Shown: piece after piece, positions 7,388 to 14,326 of the stretch
Layout of the letters: each line of letters begins with the position of its first letter
How positions within the stretch are numbered: position 1 is the first letter of the stretch
From: an uncultured Porphyromonas sp.
GTDB taxonomy: Bacteria > Bacteroidota > Bacteroidia > Bacteroidales > Porphyromonadaceae
Assembly: GCA_945965245.1 (NCBI GenBank)
Contig: CAMFNC010000136.1
Location: forward strand, 1-19,176
Length of the DNA stretch: 19,176 bases
Direction of reading: 5' to 3'
Program-made: the position numbers and the translations under genes
The notes under the pieces: generated by a model
Database searches by the model: none
The model's input: the letters and a program-made list of their open reading frames with translations, nothing else
What the model was told of the DNA's origin: nothing

Positions 7388-7428
7388 CCTCATGTGCCAT
7401 CTCCTCGGGGAGGAGTATTTGATCGACG
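7388..7428 (-). repeat. Dispersed hairpin repeat, copy 1
   Basis: The reverse complement of this 41-bp segment matches 10078-10118 at 31 of 41 positions. Its centre is a short hairpin CTCCTC-GGG-GAGGAG (7401-7415). It lies in the non-coding stretch 7219-7532 between frdC and the ompH-like gene, along with the frd promoter region and a terminator; no gene is seen there. Confidence 0.65.
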
Positions 7429-7451
7429 CACCGAACCGGTATAATACAAAG

Positions 7452-7489
7452 AAAAAGGCTGAGCCGAAACCAAGATTTCGACGCAGCCT
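7452..7489 (-). terminator. Terminator of the ompH-like operon
   Basis: Read on the minus strand, AGGCTGCGTCGAAA pairs with TTTCGGCTCAGCCT with a single mismatch and one G-T pair (14-bp arms, 6-nt loop), followed by five T. It begins about 43 nt after the stop of the OmpH-family gene. Confidence 0.88.
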
Positions 7490-7532
7490 CATTCGTGTAT
7501 TCTTTAGCTAAAGATGCGTAAGCCGCATCATG

Positions 7533-8183
7533 CTATTTCTTTTCGGTGGCAGGGGTTTCGGTGGCGGGCACTTCTGGGATGGAGGTGCTTTCTTTCTTGA
7601 AACGCTCGTTCAGGTACTTAATCACATCATCGGTGATATCCAATGCAGGCTCGCCATAGAGGATATTGTCCAATCCGGCAGTGGTCAGGATAAGGGCATA
7701 ACCGTGCTCCTTGTTATATTCCGCCATTTGTTCGCGGATGGTCTTCTGGATGTCTTCCAGCATGAGTTGCTGCTGAGTGGCGAATTTCTGGGTCAGTTCG
7801 GCTTCCAGACGCTGGCCACTCTGTTGCATCTGCATCAGACGGTTCTGCTCTTTCTGCTGTGCTTCTGCACTGATAAAGGCGTTGGTGCGCATACGGCGTT
7901 CGAAGTCCTCGGCGGCTTTTTGCAGTGCATTGGCACGTCCGGCCAATTGCACACGATGCCCTTCGGCCTCTTTTTCCAATTTTTCGGTCACAGCTTTGTA
8001 ATACTCATATTGGCTCATCAGTGAGTCCATGCGCACGTAGGCGATGGAAGCTGCAGCCTTTTGGCCGTCGGCCGTTACTAAAGCGGGCTTCGTGTTACTT
8101 TTTTTGCCGCTGAAAAACAGAGCAAAGAGCGCAATAATGGCTACTGCCAGAATGGCTTCGATAATGACATGAGTCTTGTTCAT
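7533..8183 (-). CDS. OmpH/Skp-family periplasmic chaperone-like protein, membrane-anchored
   Basis: 216 aa. Residues 7-25 (IIEAILAVAIIALFALFFS) are one hydrophobic segment, followed at once by GKKSNTK with no obvious signal-peptidase site, so it looks anchored in the inner membrane and facing the periplasm. Then comes the Skp pattern: a beta strand ASIAYVRMDSLMSQYEYYK (45-63), a long charged coiled coil (about 65-155, rich in Q, E, K, A), and a closing GYALILTTAGLDNILYGEPALDITDDVIKYLN strand-helix (161-192). Residues 200-216 are a Pro/Thr/Glu-rich tail. Soluble Skp chaperones hold unfolded outer-membrane proteins; this anchored version may do the same near the translocon, which is inference. 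It is 45 bp downstream of a small membrane-protein gene on the same strand and ends before a strong terminator. Confidence 0.88.
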   Translation of the reverse strand: MNKTHVIIEAILAVAIIALFALFFSGKKSNTKPALVTADGQKAAASIAYVRMDSLMSQYEYYKAVTEKLEKEAEGHRVQLAGRANALQKAAEDFERRMRTNAFISAEAQQKEQNRLMQMQQSGQRLEAELTQKFATQQQLMLEDIQKTIREQMAEYNKEHGYALILTTAGLDNILYGEPALDITDDVIKYLNERFKKESTSIPEVPATETPATEKK

Positions 8184-8228
8184 CTTGTAAAAAAGAGTGA
8201 TTTAGCTTTATGATTGGGATTTATTTAC

Positions 8229-8456
8229 TTACTTATCGGTTTGCACACGCTCTTTGAGATTACGATGCAAATCGGCTTCCATCTGCTGGGTCTTCTGACA
8301 GCCGATGCCACGGTCGCGCATGGCTTTACTTCCTCCGATGTGCATATTCGGAAATTGGCCTCCACGCTTAAATATGATCCGAACCGAAAGCAGCAGCATC
8401 GCTATGGCCACGATAATAAGCGCAGGAAGCAAAAGCATTGATATGGATATTGCCAT
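8229..8456 (-). CDS. Small single-pass membrane protein (conserved Bacteroidales type)
   Basis: 75 aa from the ATG at 8456. A longer frame to 8483 would need a TTG start lying inside the promoter box. One N-terminal membrane helix (about 3-27, ISISMLLLPALIIVAIAMLLLSV) is followed by a basic cytosolic part with R-x-I-F-K-R-G-G-Q-F-P-N-M-H-I-G-G-S-K-A-M-R-D-R-G-I-G-C-Q. I recall a conserved F-P-N-x-H-(I/V)-G-G-N-K-A-L-R-x-x-G-I-x-C motif in short Bacteroidales membrane proteins, but know no function. It heads the unit containing the OmpH-family gene (45-bp gap), which suggests an envelope role. It is divergent from pepD, with overlapping promoter boxes. Confidence 0.75.
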   Translation of the reverse strand: MAISISMLLLPALIIVAIAMLLLSVRIIFKRGGQFPNMHIGGSKAMRDRGIGCQKTQQMEADLHRNLKERVQTDK

Positions 8457-8464
8457 GAAATAAT

Positions 8465-8472
8465 TATATTTG
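8465..8472 (+). promoter_or_regulatory. Candidate -7 promoter box of pepD
   Basis: TATATTTG matches TAnnTTTG exactly and ends 56 nt upstream of the pepD ATG. The same octamer precedes the lipoprotein at 11889 and the C10 operon. No TTG lies at 19-21 nt upstream; the nearest is 24 nt away. Confidence 0.38.
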
Positions 8473-8480
8473 CTAACGTA

Positions 8481-8488
8481 CAAAGTTA
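8481..8488 (-). promoter_or_regulatory. Candidate -7 promoter box of the small membrane protein/ompH unit
   Basis: On the minus strand this reads TAACTTTG, a match to TAnnTTTG, 24 nt upstream of the ATG at 8456. It lies only 8 bp from the pepD -7 box on the other strand, so the two promoters interlock. Confidence 0.4.
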
Positions 8489-8528
8489 TAATAAATCTAA
8501 CTATTATTAATCATAACGTCTTTTTATC

Positions 8529-9983
8529 ATGCAGATAACAGATCTAAAGCCCACTATCGTGTGGGATTATTTTCACCAAATTACCCAAATCCCCAGACCT
8601 TCCAAAAAAGAAGAACGTATTCTGGCTTACCTCGTGCAGTTTGCCCAAGACCATAAACTCGAATACAAGCAAGATGCCGTGGGCAACTTGCTCATCAAGA
8701 AGCCTGCCACACCCGGATACGAATCGTGCCCCTCTGTGGTGCTCCAGAGCCACGTGGATATGGTATGCGAAAAGAATGGCGATGTAAATCACAACTTCGA
8801 TACCGACCCCATCCGCACCATCGTGGACGGTGAATGGCTTCATGCCGACGGCACCACGCTAGGAGCTGACAATGGCATTGGCTGTGCTGCCGAATTGGCG
8901 GTATTGGCTTCGAATGATATTGAGCACGGACCCATCGAATGTCTTTTTACTGTGGACGAAGAAACCGGCATGACCGGCGCCATGGGGTTGAAAGCCGGAT
9001 TTTTCGATTCCAAGATACTGCTCAACCTCGATAGCGAAGACGAAGGCGAACTCTTCATTGGTTGTGCCGGAGGCATGGGCACGATGGCAGACTTTACATA
9101 CACCATTCAGGCTGCTCCCAAAGACTATGCTTACCTCAAGGTGCAGGTGTCTGGACTCAAAGGTGGTCACTCCGGTGGCGATATTCACATCGGTCTGGGC
9201 AATGCCAATAAACTGCTGGCACGCTTCCTCTACGAAATCGAAATCGAAATGCCTTGGGTATTGGCCGAAATACACGGCGGCAACCTGCACAATGCCATCC
9301 CTCGCGAAGCCGGTGCCGTTATCGGTGTGCCTGCCGACCAAAAGGAACGTGCGCGGATTATCCTGAACGAACTGAATGCCGCTGTGCAAGATGAATTGGC
9401 TGCTGTGGATGCTAACGTGCGCTTCGACATGGAAACCGCCGAAGCTCCCACCGAATGTATCGACTGCAAGACCAAGAGCAATCTGGTACGCGCCCTGATG
9501 GCTTGCCATCACGGTGTTATCGGCATGAGTCACGCCATAGAAGGCTTGGTGGAAACCAGCACCAATCTGGCATCTGTGAAGATGAAGCCCGGCAATCACA
9601 TTCTGGTGGAAACCAGCCAACGCAGTTCCACCAACTCATTGGTACGCGAAATCAGCAAGGAAGTGGCAGCCGTATTCAGCCTGGCAGGAGCCAAAACCTC
9701 ATTCCGTGACCCCTATCCCGGATGGAAACCCAATCCCGACTCGCTGATTCTGAAAGTGGCAGCCGATACTTATCGCGAACTTTTCGGTCGTGAAGCCGCA
9801 GTCAAGGCTATTCACGCCGGTTTGGAATGCGGTCTGATTTTGGAAGAGTATCCCGGTTTGGATATGGTCAGCTTCGGTCCCACACTGCGTGATGTACACT
9901 CTCCGGTAGAAAAAATCGAAATCAAGACCGTGCAGATGTGGTGGGATCACTTGTTGCTGCTACTCAAGCGCATTCCCCGCTAA
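8529..9983 (+). CDS. pepD: Aminoacyl-histidine dipeptidase (beta-Ala-His dipeptidase, M20C)
   Basis: 484 aa, the normal PepD length. It is a cytosolic two-metal (Zn) dipeptidase that splits Xaa-His and other dipeptides. Ligands and catalytic residues stand in the M20 order: SHVDMVC (His75, catalytic Asp77), LGADNGIGCA (bridging Asp114), VDEETGMTGAMG (catalytic Glu144, ligand Glu145), NLDSEDEGE (Asp168) and DVHSPVEKI near the end (His457). The lid domain carries GLKGGHSGGDIH and the usual N-A-I-P-R-E motif. It is a single-gene unit: divergent promoter on the left, terminator 28 nt after the stop on the right. In a peptide-fermenting Bacteroidales it would finish off imported di- and tripeptides. 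Confidence 0.96.
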   Translation: MQITDLKPTIVWDYFHQITQIPRPSKKEERILAYLVQFAQDHKLEYKQDAVGNLLIKKPATPGYESCPSVVLQSHVDMVCEKNGDVNHNFDTDPIRTIVDGEWLHADGTTLGADNGIGCAAELAVLASNDIEHGPIECLFTVDEETGMTGAMGLKAGFFDSKILLNLDSEDEGELFIGCAGGMGTMADFTYTIQAAPKDYAYLKVQVSGLKGGHSGGDIHIGLGNANKLLARFLYEIEIEMPWVLAEIHGGNLHNAIPREAGAVIGVPADQKERARIILNELNAAVQDELAAVDANVRFDMETAEAPTECIDCKTKSNLVRALMACHHGVIGMSHAIEGLVETSTNLASVKMKPGNHILVETSQRSSTNSLVREISKEVAAVFSLAGAKTSFRDPYPGWKPNPDSLILKVAADTYRELFGREAAVKAIHAGLECGLILEEYPGLDMVSFGPTLRDVHSPVEKIEIKTVQMWWDHLLLLLKRIPR

Positions 9984-10010
9984 GGTAGACGCATAAGCAT
10001 TATATATCAG

Positions 10011-10064
10011 GTAGGCTGCCCAAACCCTCAATCCGAGGTTCCGGGCAGCCTGCTTTGTTTTTCT
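10011..10064 (+). terminator. Rho-independent terminator of pepD
   Basis: AGGCTGCCC (10013-10021) pairs with GGGCAGCCT (10043-10051); the inner bases AACC/GGTT can extend the stem. A T-rich tract follows (10054-10064). Confidence 0.85.
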
Positions 10065-10077
10065 AACATCGAACGAG

Positions 10078-10118
10078 CGTCAGCAAAATCCTCCTCACCG
10101 AGGAGGTAACACATGAAG
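10078..10118 (+). repeat. Dispersed hairpin repeat, copy 2
   Basis: 41 bp matching the reverse complement of 7388-7428 at 31 positions. The centre is a perfect hairpin CCTCCTC-ACC-GAGGAGG (10090-10106). A second small hairpin TCCCCT-CCGA-AGGGGA lies nearby (10160-10175). It belongs to the gene-free stretch 9984-10440, which also holds the pepD terminator, a 22-bp repeat array and a dyad. Confidence 0.65.
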
Positions 10119-10233
10119 CCCGCAGGGCGAACGTGGCGGAGTAGGGTGGTATGCGCCTGTCCCCTCCGAAGGGGAATCTTGGCTCACGCACGCAAGTCCC
10201 TCATAACTCACTGTGTGACAACGGTTGATTTTT

Positions 10234-10321
10234 TATACACAAAATGAAATTGATTTATGCATAAAACGCATGCAATTTATGCATAAAATGAGTTCAATTT
10301 GTGCATGAATCATTTTTGCTT
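10234..10321. repeat. 22-bp tandem repeat array with TATGCATA core
   Basis: Four consecutive 22-bp units start at 10234, 10256, 10278 and 10300. The two middle units are the closest (TATGCATAAAA at the start, CAATT at the end); the outer ones are degenerate (TATACACAAAA and TGTGCATGAAT). The unit length, palindromic TGCA centre and CAATT end are shared with the array at 1243-1331. Confidence 0.8.
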
Positions 10322-10345
10322 TCCCACAGACACAATTTTACCCGG

Positions 10346-10362
10346 ATCAAAATGTTTTTGAT
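10346..10362. promoter_or_regulatory. Perfect 17-bp dyad upstream of the exporter genes
   Basis: ATCAAAA-TGT-TTTTGAT is a perfect inverted repeat 78 nt upstream of the ATG at 10441. It has no T-run after it and lies in front of a gene, so an operator is more likely than a terminator. The regulator is unknown. Confidence 0.4.
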
Positions 10363-10400
10363 AATGTGCAAACCACAATCCGCCAAAACCGAAAAGAACG

Positions 10401-10408
10401 TATCTTTA
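10401..10408 (+). promoter_or_regulatory. Weak -7-like box upstream of the exporter genes
   Basis: TATCTTTA is one base off TAnnTTTG, 32 nt upstream of the ATG at 10441. No -33 element is evident. Confidence 0.2.
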
Positions 10409-10440
10409 CAGATATACATTAATATATATGGTATATATCT

Positions 10441-11229
10441 ATGGAAAATAAACTTTCGGATGCTTTGGAAGTTGCCAGCCGTGCCGGTCATATTCTATTG
10501 GAAAATGGGGCGGAGCTATCGCGCGTCAAAGAAACCATGGAGCGCATTGCCACATATTATGGTATCGATTCCAAAAGTTTTTTTGTGCTGAGCAACGGCA
10601 TCTTCACCACCGGCAGTTCCACCGAACGGCGTAACGAAAATTTTGCCAAAGTACAGTTTATCCCCTTCAAGGGTGCACAATTAGACAAAGTGGTGGCAGT
10701 CAATCAATTATCGCGAGAAATCGAACAGGGACGACACTCCGCCGCCCAAGCCATCCAACGCCTCGAAGAAATCCATCAGATGCCCACCAAGCCCAAATGG
10801 GCGCAGGCAGTGGCCGCAGCCGTGGGCAGCGGCAGCTTCTGCGCACTCTTCGGCGGAGGTTTGGCAGACTGCGTGGCGGCCACTGCGGTTGGTTTGCTGC
10901 TGTGGCTGTTTGTAATGTATGTCACAGCTCCACATTTGAGCAAAATATTCGGTAATATCTGTGGCGGCGCACTGGTGAGTTTGCTATGTATGCTGTTTTT
11001 CGGCTTGGGGATGGGGCACAGCCTGAGTCATATCATTATCGGTGCCGTGATACTGTTGGTGCCCGGTGTGCCGTTTACCAACGGTATACGCGATCTGGTC
11101 AATCAAGATTATTTGGCGGGCATCACCCGTCTGTTGGATGCTACTTTGGTCTTTATGAGCATTGCCATCGGCATCTGTGCACCCCTTATCGTTTACGGCT
11201 ATTTTAGAGGAGGAATCATACTGCTATGA
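10441..11229 (+). CDS. Threonine/serine exporter, N-terminal component (ThrE/DUF1212)
   Basis: 262 aa. Residues 1-120 are the cytosolic domain of the ThrE family (LLENGAELSRVKETMERI; FFVLSNGIFTT; IHQMPTKPKWAQ). The rest is about five membrane helices, ending with the family motif VPGVPFTNGIRDLVNQDYLAG (207-227 region) and a last helix LVFMSIAIGICAPLIVYGYF. In Corynebacterium one ThrE chain exports threonine and serine. Here, as in many bacteria and in yeast PRM10-like relatives, the function is split over two genes, and this is the first. The stop overlaps the start of the next gene (ATGA at 11226-11229), indicating translational coupling and a joint complex. The substrate is inferred from the family. 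Confidence 0.88.
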   Translation: MENKLSDALEVASRAGHILLENGAELSRVKETMERIATYYGIDSKSFFVLSNGIFTTGSSTERRNENFAKVQFIPFKGAQLDKVVAVNQLSREIEQGRHSAAQAIQRLEEIHQMPTKPKWAQAVAAAVGSGSFCALFGGGLADCVAATAVGLLLWLFVMYVTAPHLSKIFGNICGGALVSLLCMLFFGLGMGHSLSHIIIGAVILLVPGVPFTNGIRDLVNQDYLAGITRLLDATLVFMSIAIGICAPLIVYGYFRGGIILL

Positions 11230-11771
11230 ACATGACATTGATAGACAGCCTGCCCTCCAGCCTGCCCATGCAGGTGGTGGCGGCATATTTGGGCACATTG
11301 GCTTTCGCTCTTCTTTTTGGAGTGCCTCGCCGATATTTTTGGTTGGGCGGCATTTGTGGCGTATTGTCATGGATGCCTTATCTGCTGCTGGTGCGTTACA
11401 CCGGAGCCTCCACGGTGGAAGCCTCGTTTGTGGGTACCGTTTTGGCCACCTTTGCCTCACGCTTGTTTGCCATCCGCAAGCATTGTCCCGTTACTGTATT
11501 CCTTATCAGCAGTCTGATACCGCTGGTGCCCGGTGCAGGCATATTTCGGACGGCATATTATATGGTGTCCGATCAAATGTCGCAAGCCATGAATAGCGGA
11601 TTGATAGCCATCAAAGTGGTGATAGCCATCGTATTGGGCATCGTTATCGTGACCGAGATTCCACAGAAGTTTTTCGTGATGCTGGCTCTCCCTTGCCACC
11701 ACACCGACAAACATCCCCATCCAAAGGCAGAGTCGATGCTCCCGAAAAACGAAGCCGGCCGCAAGTTGTAA
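11226..11771 (+). CDS. Threonine/serine exporter, C-terminal component (ThrE/DUF3815)
   Basis: 181 aa with about five membrane helices. It matches the C-terminal half of ThrE: GTLAFALLFGVPRRYFWLGG, then ASFVGTVLATFASRLFAIRK, then SLIPLVPGAGIFRTAYYMVS, which carries the same VPG signature as the partner protein, and a final helix IAIVLGIVIVTEIPQKFF. The start ATG overlaps the stop of the preceding gene by 4 bp. The two proteins together equal a full ThrE. The short hydrophilic end (HHTDKHPHPKAESMLPKNEA) is not conserved as far as I recall. No terminator is visible after it; the next gene has its own promoter box. Confidence 0.86.
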   Translation: MNMTLIDSLPSSLPMQVVAAYLGTLAFALLFGVPRRYFWLGGICGVLSWMPYLLLVRYTGASTVEASFVGTVLATFASRLFAIRKHCPVTVFLISSLIPLVPGAGIFRTAYYMVSDQMSQAMNSGLIAIKVVIAIVLGIVIVTEIPQKFFVMLALPCHHTDKHPHPKAESMLPKNEAGRKL

Positions 11772-11798
11772 TCTCCCGAGTCCAATAAGTGTACTATA

Positions 11799-11818
11799 AC
11801 GAATTCGTGCTATATTTG
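11799..11818 (+). promoter_or_regulatory. -7 promoter box with adjoining 10-bp palindrome
   Basis: TATATTTG (11811-11818) matches TAnnTTTG and lies 70 nt upstream of the ATG at 11889. Two bases upstream of it is the perfect palindrome ACGAATTCGT (11799-11808), placed where a regulator could block or aid the polymerase. No -33 element is recognised. Confidence 0.4.
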
Positions 11819-11888
11819 TTTGGTCGGGGTGCAACACCCTTCCCTGACGTCAATCAACAGTAATAATCATAAGCAAATATCCGTACCA

Positions 11889-12497
11889 ATGAAACGAATT
11901 ATTTTGATGGGGCTGCTGTTATCTGCCATGAACCTGCTGGCCGCTGCCTGTGGCTCTGCACGATGTACCCGAAAAGCCGAAAAATCCGCCACCGAAAACA
12001 AAACGGTAATGGTCTCTGACAAAACATTGCCGGAAGACTCTCCTCGAGATACAGAATTGAAACCCAATAGCCCTTATAGTATGTTACCACCCATTGTTAT
12101 CTACAAAACTCGCGCTGACTATCGCCATCTGGTACCTATCCAAATTTCCGAAGCAGGCGAAGTGCTGAGCTTCCCCTCTGCCTCCGATTTGGGCACTCCG
12201 AATCATTATGCTTATCCCGTGGAATTGGCCGATGGTTTTCTGTGGGATCAACGAGGTGTGGGGCTTCGTTCCGTTTTTCTGGATTTGACTTACGAAGAGT
12301 ATGCCGCACTGGAGCATCCCTCCACCGATATGCTGCTCCGCCATGTCCGGGACAAAAAACCGTTTACCTTTTTGGCGGTTTGCGACCGTCGCTATCTGCA
12401 AGATGAAACGGCAGACGGACTCAATCGATACATTGCCCAAGGGATGCCCGGAGCCAACATCCTTATTAACGAAACCGATATGATTTTTGCACGGTAA
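11889..12497 (+). CDS. Conserved Bacteroidales lipoprotein of unknown function
   Basis: 202 aa from the ATG at 11889. The frame is open back to 11820, but only the 11889 start gives a signal peptide (MKRIILMGLLLSAMNLLAAAC) with the lipid-carrying Cys21; 11820 lies almost on the promoter box. After a linker of about 40 polar residues comes a compact domain with IVIYKTRADYRHLVPIQIS, VLSFPSASDLG, YAYPVELADGFLWDQRGVG and VFLDLTYEEYAAL blocks. I recall a Bacteroidales family with the same order (YKT-x-x-DY, the P-S-A-S-D-L motif, the L-x-DGYL-x-D-x-RGI motif, and F-L-x-x-TYEEY) and no assigned function. It stands alone between the exporter pair and the C10 operon. Confidence 0.75.
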   Translation: MKRIILMGLLLSAMNLLAAACGSARCTRKAEKSATENKTVMVSDKTLPEDSPRDTELKPNSPYSMLPPIVIYKTRADYRHLVPIQISEAGEVLSFPSASDLGTPNHYAYPVELADGFLWDQRGVGLRSVFLDLTYEEYAALEHPSTDMLLRHVRDKKPFTFLAVCDRRYLQDETADGLNRYIAQGMPGANILINETDMIFAR

Positions 12498-12574
12498 AAA
12501 ATGGCCTAAAAATATAAATAAAGAGCCAATAGACGCTGTTTTGTAAAAAAACGAAATAGAATAGATTTTTTTGC

Positions 12575-12605
12575 TTGTGTTATTGTGAAATATGAGGTAT
12601 ATTTG
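12575..12605 (+). promoter_or_regulatory. Bacteroidota-type promoter of the C10 protease operon
   Basis: TTG (12575-12577) is the -33 element and TATATTTG (12598-12605) the -7 element, with a 20-bp spacer, all within the known consensus for the Bacteroides primary sigma factor. The expected start near 12612 gives a leader of about 43 nt. This is the best promoter match in the window. Confidence 0.6.
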
Positions 12606-12654
12606 GGGATGAGATTAGTATTTATCTTGTCCTCTAACCTTAATTTCACATTTA

Positions 12655-14313
12655 ATGAAAAAGATTTTCTTAAGTCTATTGAGTCTTTTCTTTTTATTCT
12701 CTTGTACTGGTATCGAACAAGAGAGTGAGATGAAAGGGGATTCATCCCTTGACGTCATCCAAAAAGACAAGTACTTCATCCAGCAAGACCAAGCTCTGCG
12801 CATTGCCGAAGATTTCTTCCGGAGCAATATGCGCGCGACGAACTCATCGCCTCGGCTCTTGGGTACCGATGGCACGCTTTTTGGAGCTTCTTCCCCTCAA
12901 AACGAACTGCCGGCTTACTATGTATATGGTATGTCGGATAAGGCTTTCGTTATTGTTTCTGCCACCGAGGCGGCTTTCCCCATCCTCGGCTATTCGTTCG
13001 AAAACTCATTTGACACGCGCGATATACCCGTCAATCTGAAGGGTATGCTGAGCCAGTACAGCCGCGAAATCAGGTATTTGCGCCAAAACGAAATCGAGCC
13101 TTCGGCCGAAGTGCGCGCACTGCGTGCCAAAGATCCGATTGGCGAAATCGTGGTGGACGAAATCATGAAAGGTATTTACTGGACACAGAGTCCGTATTAC
13201 AATGCTTACTGCCCGCCCGGAACCCCCGTGGGATGCGTGGCCACCGCCACCTCCATGATTATGCGCTATTGGGAGTATCCCGAGAGCGGTGTGGGTTCGC
13301 ACAGCTATTTCCACAGCCGTTACGGACTGCTGGAGGCGGACTTCAATCATAAATACAACTGGAGCAAGATGCCCAAGGGAAAACTCACCGGACCTAACCA
13401 CGATGTGGCTCTATTCTCATACGATGTGGCTGTGGCCGTGGAAATGAACTTTGCTCCCGGTGGCAGTGGTACCTATCAGACCATCGTGCCCGGTGTACTC
13501 AAAAAGTTTTTCCGCTATCCCGATGTGGTCACCAATGCCACACGCAATGACTATACCGAAGCCGAATGGGACAAACTCATCAAAAACGAATTGGATCACA
13601 AACGCCCCGTGCAGTATGCCGGTTCAGGTCAAGGTGGTGGCCACTCGTTCGTCTGCGACGGTTACGACAGCAAAAGCTATTTCCACATCAACTGGGGATG
13701 GGGTGGCAGCTCCAACGGATGGTTCAAGTTGAATGCCCTTGATCCCTCGGAACTCGGTACAGGTGGCGGTACGGGTGGTTTCAACTACTATCAGTATGCT
13801 GTAATCAACTTCATGCCTCCCGCCACTGTGGCCGGCGACAACAATAATCCCATCGGTGGCGATGAACCCGAAGGAGAAACCATGGTGGTTTATGCCGACG
13901 TGAAGGCTTATAGCAGCAAGCCGCTTTACATCCGTTATACTCAATTCAATGGTGTGGAAACCTTCTCACACGGCGATGGGTATCAGAAATTCCTGAAAAA
14001 ATTGATTACCGTGGGAGCTGACCGCAAGCTGAATTTTGCCGTTAGCGCAGAGATTGTGGATCCCACACTGGCAGACCAAGCTCCATACATCGGTATTTGG
14101 ATAGACCTCAATAGAGATGGACAATTCGATGAAAAAACCGAACTGGTTTCATCGGCTCAAAAGCAAATGGTAAACGGTGAATTCGTATTGCCCGCTACGC
14201 TGAAAGCCGGCACATACAGACTTCGTGCCATCGTGCGCAAGGAAATGATGCCCAATCCCAATAAGTCTTTCCTCTATGGAGAAGTTGAAGATTATACCAT
14301 TACCCTTAAATAA
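12655..14313 (+). CDS. C10 (streptopain-type) cysteine protease lipoprotein with GEVED domain
   Basis: 552 aa. The signal peptide has a lipobox (LFSC, Cys17). Residues 40-155 are the inhibitory Spi-like propeptide (QQDQALRIAEDFFRS; FVIVSATEAAFPILGYS; the Y-S-R-E-I-R helix). The mature C10 domain begins near 165 with the I-Y-W-T-Q-S-P-Y-Y-N-A-Y block. The nucleophile is Cys194 in GTPVGCVATATSMIMRYW, and the catalytic histidine is His330 in GQGGGHSFVCDGY, supported by HINWGWGGSSNGWF (Asn346, Trp347). Residues 405-552 are a GEVED-type beta domain (IGIWIDLNRDGQFDEKTE, then GEVEDYTITLK). The catalytic set is complete, so it should be an active, self-processing surface protease like PrtT or the Bacteroides Bfp enzymes. 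It is the first gene of a four-gene lipoprotein operon, with a 13-bp gap to the next gene. Confidence 0.94.
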   Translation: MKKIFLSLLSLFFLFSCTGIEQESEMKGDSSLDVIQKDKYFIQQDQALRIAEDFFRSNMRATNSSPRLLGTDGTLFGASSPQNELPAYYVYGMSDKAFVIVSATEAAFPILGYSFENSFDTRDIPVNLKGMLSQYSREIRYLRQNEIEPSAEVRALRAKDPIGEIVVDEIMKGIYWTQSPYYNAYCPPGTPVGCVATATSMIMRYWEYPESGVGSHSYFHSRYGLLEADFNHKYNWSKMPKGKLTGPNHDVALFSYDVAVAVEMNFAPGGSGTYQTIVPGVLKKFFRYPDVVTNATRNDYTEAEWDKLIKNELDHKRPVQYAGSGQGGGHSFVCDGYDSKSYFHINWGWGGSSNGWFKLNALDPSELGTGGGTGGFNYYQYAVINFMPPATVAGDNNNPIGGDEPEGETMVVYADVKAYSSKPLYIRYTQFNGVETFSHGDGYQKFLKKLITVGADRKLNFAVSAEIVDPTLADQAPYIGIWIDLNRDGQFDEKTELVSSAQKQMVNGEFVLPATLKAGTYRLRAIVRKEMMPNPNKSFLYGEVEDYTITLK

Positions 14314-14326
14314 TCCGATTCATACA

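Noticed and set aside
8859..9620. Minus-strand open frame of 253 codons
   Set aside because: Antisense to pepD, whose metal ligands are all in place; no domain in the antisense product.
11820..11888. Upstream extension of the lipoprotein at 11889
   Set aside because: The extended start (GTG/ATG region at 11820) is only about 2 bases after the -7 box and would bury the signal peptide; the ATG at 11889 gives a proper lipoprotein signal.
14276..14326. Upstream start for the Ig-like protein
   Set aside because: It overlaps the end of the protease gene and puts 17 polar residues before a good signal peptide; the ATG at 14327 is preferred.
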